This document shows, one piece after another, positions 1-9,506 of a stretch of 64,000 nt of DNA. This DNA is from Phallus indusiatus (lineage: Eukaryota; Basidiomycota; Agaricomycetes; Phallales; Phallaceae). The position numbers and the translations under genes are program-made. How positions within the stretch are numbered: the first letter of the stretch is position 1; the number at the start of each line of letters is the position of its first letter. Under the pieces are notes generated by a model. That model had not been told where the DNA came from. It made no database searches and worked only from the letters and a program-made list of their open reading frames with translations. Where the stretch lies: contig JAQFWX010000020.1 in assembly GCA_027605045.1 (NCBI GenBank), forward strand, positions 372,001 through 436,000, written 5' to 3'.

Positions 1-711
1 AACCCGAAACCCTGCGATCTTTGCGTGGAGAAGGGGGTCGAATGTCGGACTCAAGTACCGTCCGACGCGAAGAGCGCCTGCTTCGTTTGCCACAAAGCCA
101 AGTTGCGCTGTTCGTTGACTGGGAATCCAGTCATACCACGCGGTGCCAATCGCATCACCAGGAAGAAGAAGAAGACCGAAGACGTCATCGAAGTTGAGTC
201 GGAAGAAGAAGAAAGCAAACCCCGTCGTTCGAATCGTTTGGCCCCAGAATCAGTCGGTGGAGAAGTCGTCGCCGAAGCCATCCGCGCACAAACGAAGGAA
301 TTGGCCAACATCACGGCCATCTTGAAGAAGATCGAGCACCGCCTGGAGGTCTCCAACGAGGCCCAGGACATAGTCGTCGCAGATCTTCGGAAAGTCGCGG
401 ATCGTTTGAGGATCGAGGATGGGGAGTCGACGTTCGGAGTAGCGGAGGGGTTCGGGTTCAAACGACGTAGCAGGGTTGTCGAAGAAGAAGTGACGGAAGA
501 AATGAATCGTTGCGGAATCACACGGATCGTCAAGCAGGAGAAACTTGCAGAGGCAGCGCAAGTTCAAGAAGACGCCGAAGGTTCGGAGATCGAGATCATC
601 GAAGGGAACGTCGAAGGAGAGGGAAGTAAGGGGAAAGAGAAAGAACAAGAAAGAGAAAGGGAAGAGAACGAGGAAAGGGAAGCTGAAGAGCTCCCAAGTA
701 CTCTAATGTAA
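1..711 (+). CDS. Zn2Cys6-cluster ORF antisense to the retrotransposon (5' end off window)
   Basis: The frame is open from base 1, with no ATG near the edge, so the start is outside the window. The first visible residues hold six cysteines spaced C-x2-C-x6-C-x11-C-x2-C-x6-C (codons at bases 13-15 to 109-111). This is the spacing of fungal Zn(II)2Cys6 binuclear DNA-binding clusters. A basic KKKK stretch, a likely coiled coil and a very long Glu/Lys/Arg-rich tail follow, and the stop is at 709-711. No fungal-specific transcription factor domain is visible. The ORF converges on pol, whose stop is at 899, leaving 187 bases between them, so it sits between pol and the expected 3' LTR on the opposite strand. 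DNA or RNA binding is inferred from the cluster only. It may be an accessory gene of the element or a host fragment. Confidence 0.65.
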   Translation, partial: NPKPCDLCVEKGVECRTQVPSDAKSACFVCHKAKLRCSLTGNPVIPRGANRITRKKKKTEDVIEVESEEEESKPRRSNRLAPESVGGEVVAEAIRAQTKELANITAILKKIEHRLEVSNEAQDIVVADLRKVADRLRIEDGESTFGVAEGFGFKRRSRVVEEEVTEEMNRCGITRIVKQEKLAEAAQVQEDAEGSEIEIIEGNVEGEGSKGKEKEQEREREENEEREAEELPSTLM

Positions 712-898
712 TCCTAATAGTAGTAACAATAAATTGTTTTTTGTAACTTTGAAAATGCGTGAAAATTTCTTTAAGTTTCAGTTCGATGAGTTCGAAAATA
801 AGATCGAAATCGGAAGGAAAAAACAAGAAATATGATGATAAGGAGTGCGAGTTCGAATTTCGGAAGAATATTTCGAGAAAAAGAAAAGAAAACATAAG

Positions 899-3800
899 TC
901 ACTTTCGTACTAAATGTTGCCAATCGGGACCAGGTTTGTCCGGATACGCCTTATGAAAATCTTCGATGAGTTCTCGGGCGTGTTCGAGTTCGGAGGCTAT
1001 AAGCCAAGAAGATTCTTCATCAGTACCATCGTATCCAAGCCACTTAACTAGGTATAACAACGGACAAGCCCTCCTTCGATCGACTTTGGAGTCAAGGATG
1101 GCTTTGATTTCGTATTCGATTTCACCTTCGATTTCGACAGCCGGAGGTGGTTCTTGAACACGATTCGGAATGTTGTTGTCAGCAGCTGGTTCTAACATAG
1201 AAACATGAAAGACGGGATGGACAGTACGATAATTCTCTGGGAGTCGGAGAGTTCGAGTAACTTTATTCGGAATAGCGATGATTTCGAAAGGTCCGAGGTA
1301 CTTGTCTGATAACTTCTTTGAAGGTCTTGTAGTCGAAAAGAAGTCACCTTTAACGTAAACCTTAGAACCAATCGGAAAGTCCGGAGACTTCGATCGCTTA
1401 GCATCGGCAGGACCTTGATAACGTTTCTGAGCAAGTTCGATTTGAAGCTTGAGTTCGGAATGAATTTCGTCCAAGCGTGAGACAAAGTCGAGAGCTCGGG
1501 AAGACGTCAGAGGAAGGTCATGATTCACAGAGAGTCTCGGATGGTAACCCTTGTTCGCGAAGAATGGAGTTACACTTGTAGTAGCACTTTCAGCATTGTT
1601 GAACGCAAACTCAGCGAGAGGGAGTAAATCGGCCCAATTATCTTGCTGATAATTGCAGTAGATACGAATATACTGTTCGAGAGTTTGGTTAGTTCGTTCG
1701 GTCTGACCATCACCTTCGGGGTGGTAACCAGACGTAAAATGCAGTTCCATTTCGAGTGCTTTTCCGAGAGATCGAAAGAAGTGAGAAACAAACTCAGTAC
1801 CGTGATCGGAAGTGACATGAGAAGGAATACCATGTTTCGAGAAAACATGTAAAACGAAGAGTTGAGCGAGATCGGAAGAGGAAATGGTGTCAAAGGTCAG
1901 AATGAAAAGAGCATACTTTGTCAGTCGCTCTACAATGACTAGTATGGAGGTAAAACCGTTCGAAGGAGGCAGATGTTCGATGAAGTCCATGGAAATAGAA
2001 TCCCAAGGTCGAATCGGAATCGGAAGTTGCTTCAAAAAACCATAGGGTTTATGACGCTTCGATTTGCCACGCATACATGGAATACACGATTTGCAAAAAT
2101 CTTTGATCATCGATCGCATGTTAGGCCAGACATATTCGCGTCGTACCAAGGCAAGAGTCTTGGATTGACCGAAATGACCAGACAGAGGATGATCGTGCTT
2201 GAATTGAATAATTCGAAGACGGAGATCGAGGAGATCGGGAACATAAATCCTGCCATCGCATCGAAGGAAACCTTTCGAATCGACAGTCCAACGAGGGTTA
2301 GAACTGACAGGAAGGTGATGTTTAGCAATAACATCATCGGAAAGAACGGAAAGAATATCGGAATGGAGCTTATCAATATCCATAACCACGGCAGCACGGA
2401 CGACAACTGGGATCAAAATCGTCGCGTTGATGGAACTTTTGAGCTGTTCGGAAGTGAAAATCGACTTCGTGTTGTGCGGATTAACGGACGAGTAGTCGTT
2501 CACTCCCTCTTTAGGATAGACGTCCCATCGTCTAGTCAAAGCATCAGGTTTCGTGCCAAGCTTACCGGGTCGGAAGTTTATCGAAAGATTGAATTGGGAA
2601 AGAAATTCGGACCATCGGGCTTGCCGACGAGTCAGAACTTTCATAGTCGAAAAATATACCAAGTTCTTGTGATCCGTGAATACCTCAATAGGATAGACGG
2701 ACCCTTCCAGATAGTGTCTCCATCGTCGGAACGCTTCGAAGATCGCAAGCAGTTCCTTGTCGTGAACATCGTAGTTGAGTTCGGGTCCCGTAAACGTACG
2801 AGAATGAAAAGCAATGGGATGGAGTTCATTGTTTTCGTCGAATTGCGAGAGAATCGCAGCAAGAGCATAGTCAGACGCGTCCGTCTCGACTATGATTGGC
2901 CTATCGGGCACCCAATGCGCAAGGATCGGGGCCATCGTAAAAGCTTTCTTCAAGAGTTCGAAAGCCTGTTGACATTCGTCAGTCCAATTCCACGGTATAC
3001 CCTTCTTTGTGAGTCGGGTCAGCGGAACTGTAATTCGGGAATATTCATCAATAAATCGACGATAAAAATTAGCAAACCCAAGGAAGGACTGGACTTCCTT
3101 CACTTTTCGAGGGGGTGGCCAATTTTGAATCATCTGAACTTTCGAAGGGTCCATACCAAGGCCCTCCTCGTCCAGAACGAATCCGAGAAATTCGACTTGC
3201 TTCCGAGAGAATTCGCATTTCTTCAGAGAAGCAAAGAGATTGTTTCGACGAAGTCGGGATAAGACTTCTCGGACGTGTTCGATATGAAGTTCGAGAGAAT
3301 CGGAATACACCAAGATATCATCAAGATAAATAACAACATAAGAATCGAGAAGATCACCAAAAATATCGTTCATGAAACGCTGGAAAGCTGCTGGGGCGTT
3401 AGACAGACCAAATGGCATTACAAGCCATTCGAACGAGCCATATCGAGTTCGAAATGCTGTCTTCCATTCGTCGCCTTCAGCAATACGTACAAGATGATAC
3501 GCATGTTTCAGATCGATTTTGGTATAGATTCTAGCTTTACTCGGAGCGTCAAGAAGGTCAGAAATGAGAGGTAATGGATACTTGTCTTTTTTCGTGATAC
3601 GATTAAGTCCACGAAAGTCAACGCAAAGACGTAGAGATCCATCCTTTTTCTTAACGAAGAGAACAGGGGCTCCGTGAGGTGAATTCGAGTGTCGGATGAA
3701 ACCATTTGCGAGATTTTCATCGAGGAATTCGCGTAAAGCTTGAAGTTCGGTCGGAGACAGAGAGTAGATAGGACCAAGTGGAGGTGAAGTCCCATCGACG

Positions 3801-4594
3801 AGTTCGATACTAAGGTCGTAGGGTCGGTGTGGTGCCAGTATGTCGGCCTTCTCCGAACTAAAGACATCAGCAAAGTCTCGATATTCCGCAGGAATCGAGT
3901 TGAGGAATGCATCGTCTTCTGAGAGAGAGGTCGAACGAAGATCCATACCGGCAGTGTTGATCCTCATAGAATAAGCACGTGCGCCTTCTTCCTTGCATAT
4001 GTGAGCAAAGGTCGCTGCATCGACGAAAGAGATCGTTGGTTTTTCGATGTAGGGAGAGGAAGAAGATGTTTCGGAAGGAGGATCGGGGATCGTCGGATGA
4101 ATGAAATCGGAAAGGGATAGGCCTTCCATCAGTTCGGGATGATTTTCGACAGTGTCCGGGAAATTGAGACGGTTCAGTACCCAGTCAATCGACGGATTGT
4201 AGTGGGTGAGCCAATCATACCCTAGAACAGCGTTGTAGTCAGTACCCAAGTTCGTTACATGAAATATAATCGGTATCATAACACTATCATTAAAAGTAAC
4301 TGGAAGAAGAACTGTTTCGGTAATATAATTAGCTAATGAGCCATCGAAAACATAAAGAGGAATAGGATCTATTGGAGTCGTCTTAATCTTAAATCTATCT
4401 ATCAAAGATTTATCTAAGAAAGAATTCGTAGCACCAGAATCTACTAATGCTTTTAATTTGTCAGAAAAAATCGTAGAAAAAGAAACAATCAAAGAATCTG
4501 GCATAGATTTAGCAACGGAAAGAACCATACGAGGCACAGAAGACTTCGGAACTCCCGCCAAGCGTGCCGAAGTGTCCGGACGAGAGTCTATCAA
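899..4594 (-). CDS. pol: Pol polyprotein of a chromovirus (PR-RT-RNaseH-IN-chromodomain)
   Basis: About 1230 residues. In order: retropepsin-like protease (LVDSGATNSFL, near residue 50); reverse transcriptase with KKKDGSLRLCVDFRGLN and the active-site motif YLDD (near 425); RNase H (ETDASDYALAAIL); an HHCC zinc region ending CKSCIPC; a DDE integrase core (MDFIEHLP, TSDHGTEF, GQTERTNQTLEQ); a GPF module (KYLGPFEII); and a C-terminal chromodomain with YLVKWLGY and a downstream Trp. All expected catalytic residues seem present and there is no internal stop. The frame has no ATG at its beginning (4594 is TTG) and overlaps the end of gag, so it should be made as a Gag-Pol fusion by -1 frameshifting. 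The chromodomain is known in this family to guide integration to modified histones. Confidence 0.95.
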   Translation of the reverse strand: MIDSRPDTSARLAGVPKSSVPRMVLSVAKSMPDSLIVSFSTIFSDKLKALVDSGATNSFLDKSLIDRFKIKTTPIDPIPLYVFDGSLANYITETVLLPVTFNDSVMIPIIFHVTNLGTDYNAVLGYDWLTHYNPSIDWVLNRLNFPDTVENHPELMEGLSLSDFIHPTIPDPPSETSSSSPYIEKPTISFVDAATFAHICKEEGARAYSMRINTAGMDLRSTSLSEDDAFLNSIPAEYRDFADVFSSEKADILAPHRPYDLSIELVDGTSPPLGPIYSLSPTELQALREFLDENLANGFIRHSNSPHGAPVLFVKKKDGSLRLCVDFRGLNRITKKDKYPLPLISDLLDAPSKARIYTKIDLKHAYHLVRIAEGDEWKTAFRTRYGSFEWLVMPFGLSNAPAAFQRFMNDIFGDLLDSYVVIYLDDILVYSDSLELHIEHVREVLSRLRRNNLFASLKKCEFSRKQVEFLGFVLDEEGLGMDPSKVQMIQNWPPPRKVKEVQSFLGFANFYRRFIDEYSRITVPLTRLTKKGIPWNWTDECQQAFELLKKAFTMAPILAHWVPDRPIIVETDASDYALAAILSQFDENNELHPIAFHSRTFTGPELNYDVHDKELLAIFEAFRRWRHYLEGSVYPIEVFTDHKNLVYFSTMKVLTRRQARWSEFLSQFNLSINFRPGKLGTKPDALTRRWDVYPKEGVNDYSSVNPHNTKSIFTSEQLKSSINATILIPVVVRAAVVMDIDKLHSDILSVLSDDVIAKHHLPVSSNPRWTVDSKGFLRCDGRIYVPDLLDLRLRIIQFKHDHPLSGHFGQSKTLALVRREYVWPNMRSMIKDFCKSCIPCMRGKSKRHKPYGFLKQLPIPIRPWDSISMDFIEHLPPSNGFTSILVIVERLTKYALFILTFDTISSSDLAQLFVLHVFSKHGIPSHVTSDHGTEFVSHFFRSLGKALEMELHFTSGYHPEGDGQTERTNQTLEQYIRIYCNYQQDNWADLLPLAEFAFNNAESATTSVTPFFANKGYHPRLSVNHDLPLTSSRALDFVSRLDEIHSELKLQIELAQKRYQGPADAKRSKSPDFPIGSKVYVKGDFFSTTRPSKKLSDKYLGPFEIIAIPNKVTRTLRLPENYRTVHPVFHVSMLEPAADNNIPNRVQEPPPAVEIEGEIEYEIKAILDSKVDRRRACPLLYLVKWLGYDGTDEESSWLIASELEHARELIEDFHKAYPDKPGPDWQHLVRK

Positions 4595-6363
4595 TTTTTT
4601 GAACCGGATGGTTCTGGAGTGACAGGCTCTGAAGCCTTCTTCTCATTTGAGTTAGAAGAACTATTACCCTTATTACCCGAAGTCTTGTTGGCGCTACGAG
4701 CCTTGTTCGACTTCGAATCTTTCGACTGTGAAGAAGAGCTCGAAGCTTTCTTCGGGCAATCACGACTTAAATGTCCCTTTTCGCCACAGTTAAAACAAAA
4801 ACCGCCTTTCAATCGTCGTTCTCGCTCGGCATCCGAAAGGGTGTTCGAGCTTTTGGTGGTATTCGATCCACCAGAGCGGTTGCTGTTGTTGCTGTTGCTG
4901 GACGAATTGGACGTTCGATTGTCGGACCATTTCTTCTTGTTCGAGTTCGACTTGTTGTTGGTGTTAGAAGGAGACGAAGAGGTATTGTTCGAACCGGAAG
5001 TCTTCTTCTGCGAACTAGAACTACCAGTACCAGCCTCACGTTGACGACGCTTTTTTCGAGCTTCATTTTCCCAATGAAGAGCGTCCAACATCAACACAGT
5101 GTTGCGAAGAGCCTGGAAAGTATGAAACGGCCTATCAGAATTATACAATCGGTCAATCAAACGATTCGGAAGCTTCTCTAAGACAAGTCGACGAAGGGAG
5201 GGCCCATTGTACTGGGTCCGAAGAGCATACTTCGTAAACTGAATAAAGAATTGAGAGGCTTTCATCGAGTCAGTGAAGGTAAGGGCAGCCAAAGCGGTTT
5301 CGGCATCGTCCTCGATCGAAACTTGTCCGAACGTATCGGTAAGAAGCTGTACAAATGCTTCCCATGACGCAAAGAAATCGAATTGCTGAGGATCGAGTTC
5401 GTCGCGAACGTACGGAGTGAAGAATTCGAGAGCTGATCCACGGAGAAACATGATAGCGTAGTTAATCTTGGACCAATCGGTCGGATAGAGAGTCGGACGA
5501 GCACGGAAAACCAAGCGGCATTGAACCAAAAAGGCAATTAACTTCTCGGGGTTGGAACCATCGAACGTTTCTGGATCCTTAATCTGCATCTTTGTTCGAC
5601 TAGGATTCAAGAGTTCTTGAAGAATTTGCTGATTAAGTTCGATGGAGTCGGCGATACGATCGAAAGCATTACGACGACGACGTGAAAAAGAAGAGAGATC
5701 TTCCGAACCAGTGTCGGAACCATCGTCGTCATCGGGAGGTCCGGGAGGATCACCACCAGGAGGACCACCAGCACCGCCGATACCACCATCACCAGAATTT
5801 CCAGAAGGACCAGGAGTCGATCCAAGAGGGGGCGGATTGGGAGGAGGAGTTCGTCCACCACCACCATCATCACCGCCACCATTTCCACCATTCCCACCGT
5901 TACCACCAGACGTGGTCGGAGGAACAGCCGTTCGAGTGGGTCCAGGGGTCGGAGTCGCAGTCGGCATGTCAGAAATAACATTGCCAGTCTCATCGAGTTC
6001 TTCAATTTTGGCGAACTGGGCGGATCGAGCCGAAAGAGGAAGAGGTTCGATCGAAAGTTGCCTTTCATGATAAACAGACTGAGGACGAGTGACAGCGCCG
6101 TCGGATGAGAACGAATAGTTAATCGGAGCACCAAGAGGTTGCAAAGGAGAGCGTCCAGTGAACATGGCAGCACGTTCGAGGAGAGCTGCTGCTTGTTGAG
6201 AAATCGGAACACCAGCATGTCGTCTACTAGCCCGCTCGTCTCGCTCGAGGTTACGTTGAGCAAGGATCGGGTCAGAAGAGACAGGTGGAGAAAGAGGTGG
6301 AACACCAGGGTCATAAGCACGAGATCGCCTAGAACGGCTAGTCGAATGAGTACGCGTTGCCAT
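4591..6363 (-). CDS. gag: Gag protein with CCHC zinc knuckle
   Basis: 590 residues beginning with ATG at 6363-6361. The N-terminal third is low-complexity (Arg/Ser, then Gly/Pro/Asp-rich). A helical capsid-like retrotransposon gag domain follows (around residues 250-420, with DPETFDGSNPEKLIAFLVQC and a Trp-rich stretch). Then come a basic Ser/Asn-rich linker and one zinc knuckle, CFNCGEKGHLSRDC (C-x2-C-x4-H-x4-C, around residue 525). The tail is Ser/Lys-rich and ends at the stop next to the slip site. It should form the virus-like particle and package the RNA. The long Gly/Asn/Ser homopolymer-like tracts produce several spurious antisense ORFs. Confidence 0.93.
   Translation of the reverse strand: MATRTHSTSRSRRSRAYDPGVPPLSPPVSSDPILAQRNLERDERASRRHAGVPISQQAAALLERAAMFTGRSPLQPLGAPINYSFSSDGAVTRPQSVYHERQLSIEPLPLSARSAQFAKIEELDETGNVISDMPTATPTPGPTRTAVPPTTSGGNGGNGGNGGGDDGGGGRTPPPNPPPLGSTPGPSGNSGDGGIGGAGGPPGGDPPGPPDDDDGSDTGSEDLSSFSRRRRNAFDRIADSIELNQQILQELLNPSRTKMQIKDPETFDGSNPEKLIAFLVQCRLVFRARPTLYPTDWSKINYAIMFLRGSALEFFTPYVRDELDPQQFDFFASWEAFVQLLTDTFGQVSIEDDAETALAALTFTDSMKASQFFIQFTKYALRTQYNGPSLRRLVLEKLPNRLIDRLYNSDRPFHTFQALRNTVLMLDALHWENEARKKRRQREAGTGSSSSQKKTSGSNNTSSSPSNTNNKSNSNKKKWSDNRTSNSSSNSNNSNRSGGSNTTKSSNTLSDAERERRLKGGFCFNCGEKGHLSRDCPKKASSSSSQSKDSKSNKARSANKTSGNKGNSSSNSNEKKASEPVTPEPSGSKN
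4594..4600 (-). promoter_or_regulatory. Candidate -1 ribosomal frameshift slip site between gag and pol
   Basis: In the gag frame the minus strand reads TCA AAA AAT TGA, where TGA is the gag stop (4593-4591). A-AAA-AAT fits the X-XXY-YYZ rule for -1 slippage. Moving back one base gives AAA AAA TTG, which enters the open pol frame directly. The stop lies immediately after the heptamer. I did not find an obvious downstream stem-loop by eye. Confidence 0.7.
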
Positions 6364-6554
6364 TCTACAGACCTACGGAAACGACTAGGTCTTGAAATAC
6401 TGTCAAGGTCCGAGTCTTCGGATGAGTTCGAGGGATTCGAGAACGAGTTCGAGATCGATGAGGAACTTGGCTTCAACGTATGTGTTGCGCCCGCTCCGGA
6501 AGGTCTGAGTTGTTCCTCGATTTGATTCGGTAACGATAAGTACTCACGACAATG

Positions 6555-6565
6555 ATGTCCGACCA
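6555..6565 (-). other. Candidate tRNA primer-binding site
   Basis: Read on the minus strand, the sequence begins TGGTCGGACAT four bases inside the LTR end. TGG complements the CCA tail of tRNAs, and the position just downstream of the 5' LTR is right for a primer-binding site. I could not assign a tRNA. Confidence 0.45.
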
Positions 6566-6569
6566 CGAT

Positions 6570-6914
6570 TGTTAGGGCTACTCAGCTCACACTAGAGGGA
6601 GGGGATCCTAAGAGAACAAGCTTAGGGACCCTCACTCTAGGCACAGCTACTATATACATAAAACGACGACGCGGCGTGCGGCCCTGGCACAGCTAAGTGC
6701 CAGGCGCCCAAGCCGAGCCTAAGCGACGTGATGTCACGGGCATCACGCCGTGTACGAGCGCGCAACGCGCGCGAGTAGAGAAGGTGAAATATGGACGGAG
6801 AGAATAAACGGATGGTAGAGGTAATGCACGGGAAATATAAATAAGATGGAAATAGATATATACCGATGATAATAAATAAGGAAAAATGAGGGGACGCGGT
6901 AGCGTACCCTGACA
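6570..6914 (-). repeat. 5' long terminal repeat of the chromovirus (345 bp)
   Basis: The ends are an imperfect inverted repeat: TGTTAGGG at the left and CCCTGACA at the right, so in element orientation it begins TGTCAGGG and ends CCCTAACA (TG..CA). It lies just upstream of gag, with the candidate primer site abutting its inner end. An AT-rich TATATA-like stretch near 6649-6656 could be its promoter. The second LTR is not in the window, so the ends rest on the TG..CA rule rather than on a comparison. The five bases outside (6915-6919, ACGAT) are the expected target-site duplication. Confidence 0.7.
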
Positions 6915-7418
6915 ACGATGACAATAACTTCGTCGGCGCAGACGACGAAGTTCGAGATCGAAGAAGAAGTTCGAGACGACTTCGAAGAAGTCGTCGAGCA
7001 AGAATCAGATAAAGAGAATATATTGAAACGAACCAAAGTTCGATTTCAAGACGACTCTAACTATGTATTTTACATGGGTTTATATACATATTCTAGAGTC
7101 AGGGTCGAAGACAAAGAAATACAAGTTAGGAAGGTATTTCTTGCTTACATAATCGAACTCATGGAAAACATGAGTTTTCGCTAACTAAAGATTAAACAAA
7201 GGGAAATAATACGACGTCATGAGAACCTCTTATATAAGTCGTTCTAGAATAGATCGTTAGTCTAGACGCTAGTCTAGACTCGATTAGTTCGAGTGTAGTT
7301 CGGGTTCGGTTCGTCGAAGAGGTTCGGTCGTAAATAGTTCGTCGGAAACGTATTGGAATCGAAGTCATGATTTCGGATCATGACAAATCTCCTCTAAAAT
7401 TGACTCATTATGTTTTAG
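6915..7418. other. TTCGA-rich repeat-like DNA between LTR and DUF6532 gene
   Basis: This stretch keeps the unusual TTCGA/TCGAA-rich composition of the retroelement although it lies outside its LTR. It contains an acidic/basic open frame at 6918-7184 (about 88 residues, no recognisable domain). There is a hairpin-like inverted repeat near 6948-6970, a TATATAA box near 7232, and a run of short TCTAGAC/TAGTCTAG palindromes near 7256-7280. It may be part of another, older LTR element that the chromovirus entered. The last bases (about 7403-7418) look like an intron end with a branch site and TTTTAG acceptor. Confidence 0.4.
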
Positions 7419-9224
7419 GCCGGTCCAAAGACTTCTGGAGTTCAAACTCGGACAAGATCCCAAAGCAATATCCAAAGCCAAGTTCTACCAGCAGTGCAAA
7501 CCCAGTTGTTGCCACAAACAACATCTTCGGCACCAACTCGTCCTCAATCAAATGTAAGTTATTCTTTATTTTCCAGTCATTTTTCACAAAGCACTCCCAG
7601 CATTCTGCAGATACTGTGGACGATGCACTTGATGAGTGCCGGTCCGAAACTTCAGATGCTGAGACTGAGGATAATATAGATGATACACCATTGGATGATG
7701 ATGAAGAGTTGGAGGAGATGATTTCTACTGAAGAAAGTCAAGCAGCCTTAATTCAGCAGCTCAGACGTCAACTGAAGGAGGCCGAGAAGTTGCAAAAAGG
7801 TGATAAAACTCAAATGGTGGTTCCAACACGAAAGGTTCTCTTTTTTTTTTCATTCTACAACCATTGCTTATACCTCATCTAGCGGGTTTATATCTCTCCC
7901 GTTTCAGATGTACTTGAAGATCACCAGGCAAAAAAATCCAAAACATCACGACGACTGCCAAACCCGGATGACCTTCGAGAGAAAATAATAAGGTAATTTA
8001 CTCTCCATCCTCAATTGTTCCATCACTAAAATATGTGTTATAGACAGCATTCCGTGTCTAAGTCAGTTGCAAGGTGACTTCATTATCTATTTTCTGCTGT
8101 TGCGTATGATAATATTTTAATAGTGCAAGTTCTCCTTCATCCTTTTTTGACAGTAGTTATGGTACACCGGAGCCTGATCCAGCGGACATCATTGGATCAG
8201 CAAGCACCTTTCAAACTCCAGAGCCTTCGAAATCCGGTTTGGTTGATACAGCAAGACCAGACCAGCAAAATGCCTATAGCCCCAGACACCGTGATGTCAT
8301 TAGTCAAGCAAAGCGTTATATTAATCTCTATATAGCCACTCAGAATCCATTCCCAACTCACTCCGAAAAGCGGCAGATGAATGCAAGTGCTTTGAAGGCT
8401 GCAAACAATGACTGCAAACATTCTGCAGTACTCACGTCTTATATCTCAATGATTGTGAGTAACCATTTTATAACGGTGATTGTACTAACGAAAAACCAGT
8501 TGAGTAAACATATGTCTAAATACCGGTATCGATGGAAACAAGCAGCAGAGGCATTTATCGTCGAAAAATATGGTCTTGTCGGAACACCCGAGGCGATACA
8601 AGAGCGGGTTAAATATCTCACTACAAGCAGCCGATACATATATAGACAGATTTTCGCAGATGCTGACGGACAAGTAAGTTCATATATTTGGTTCCAAAGT
8701 TTGAGTATATCTCATTTCATAATCAGGACAGATATATAAGACCATTCGCACACGACTCAATAATTCAGGTTATTCATGAAGGAATGTTCAAATTGCGGCA
8801 AGGCCCGGCTCGTATTCAGCCCAATATCCTTAATCCAATGCCCTTCGAAACTATTGCATTTGCCGGAGTAGTGGTATGTTTTTTCATATCTTTATAATAT
8901 TTTGTTAAATTGTAATTCAGATCCTACATTGTCTTGAGGAATATTCAACCGGAAAGTATAAAAAAGGGAGCTTGGAAGGGGATAGATATGAGGCCGAGTA
9001 TAAAAAACATTTGGTTCGACTGGAAAAGTATGAGACAACAAAGCGAGAGCACTGTCATGAGTTACAGAAGAATATATACACTACGGGAATGTGAGTCCAA
9101 AACGATTGTCAACATACATATTCTCAATCCCACGCTGCATAGGGCTTTACTGAATGTTATTGTTGACGTTGATGACGACTTCATCATTGATAGCTCAGAT
9201 GAAATGTTGCCGGAATCACAATAG
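7419..9224 (+). CDS. DUF6532-like protein, 5' end missing
   Basis: A consistent set of exons can be read: 7419-7553, 7601-7799, 7908-7992, 8044-8073, 8124-8454, 8500-8673, 8727-8873, 8921-9090 and 9143-9224 (stop TAG). All phases match and all introns are GT..AG, about 450 codons in total. The N-terminal part is Gln/Ser- and acid-rich and disordered. From about exon 5 the pattern fits the Agaricomycete DUF6532 domain: SPRHRDVISQAKRYINLYIA, then RWKQAAEAFIVEKYGL, IIQVIHEGMFK, NPMPFETIAFAG and EEYSTGKY. Function of the family is unknown. The first visible exon follows a good acceptor (7411-7418), so at least one upstream exon is missing. It would lie in the repeat DNA to the left, so the gene may have been cut by insertion. 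An alternative start at the ATG at 7367 is possible but in a worse frame. Confidence 0.7.
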
Positions 9225-9348
9225 AAATTTTTAGTTACTCACACAATCAATGTATAAAGAATAATAGATTTTTTCCAGTCCAAATTAAAAAAAAAAAGCG
9301 AAGCAAATCATATTATTAGGCAACAACAGGAAACCGGCATGACTCAGG

Positions 9349-9402
9349 CAGTCTAGGAACCTACAACAGTCTAGGAGCATGCAATGGTCTGGGACACTCC
9401 GG
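9349..9402. repeat. Three imperfect 18-bp tandem units
   Basis: Units start at 9349, 9367 and 9385 and share the core GTCTAGGA or GTCTGGGA. Further loose copies of GTCT/GCCT-GGA follow to about 9480. It lies next to the point where the FunK1 remnant loses similarity to its full-length relative. Confidence 0.6.
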
Positions 9403-9506
9403 GAACATGGGACAGCCTGGACACAATCCGACACACAATGGTCTCACTAGTCCGCACCTTTTTCGTCGGAGTCTAGGACTTCCAAGACACGCCGATGTTG
9501 TCAAAA

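Larger units (their letters stand above)
1..6914 (-). mobile_element. Ty3/Gypsy chromovirus LTR retrotransposon, truncated by the window edge
   Basis: The element reads right to left: LTR (6570-6914), candidate primer-binding site, gag (6363-4591), then pol in the -1 frame (to 899). Pol runs protease, reverse transcriptase, RNase H, integrase and a C-terminal chromodomain, which is the chromovirus order. No second LTR is found between pol and base 1, so the 3' LTR lies off the window and the antisense ORF at 1-711 is probably inside the element. Gag and pol are long and unbroken, which suggests a young insertion. Both are rich in TTCGA/TCGAA words unlike the neighbouring host genes. Membership of 1-711 in the element is inference. 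Confidence 0.9.

Noticed and set aside
1973..3262. 429-residue plus-strand frame opposite pol
   Set aside because: It is Arg/Ile/Phe-rich with no domain and exactly opposite conserved reverse transcriptase and integrase sequence. It is a by-product of the TTCGA word bias.
4619..6566. Long antisense frames opposite gag (for example 5642-6070, 5607-6566)
   Set aside because: They mirror the low-complexity Gly/Ser/Asn/Pro tracts of gag and show no domain. They are shadows.
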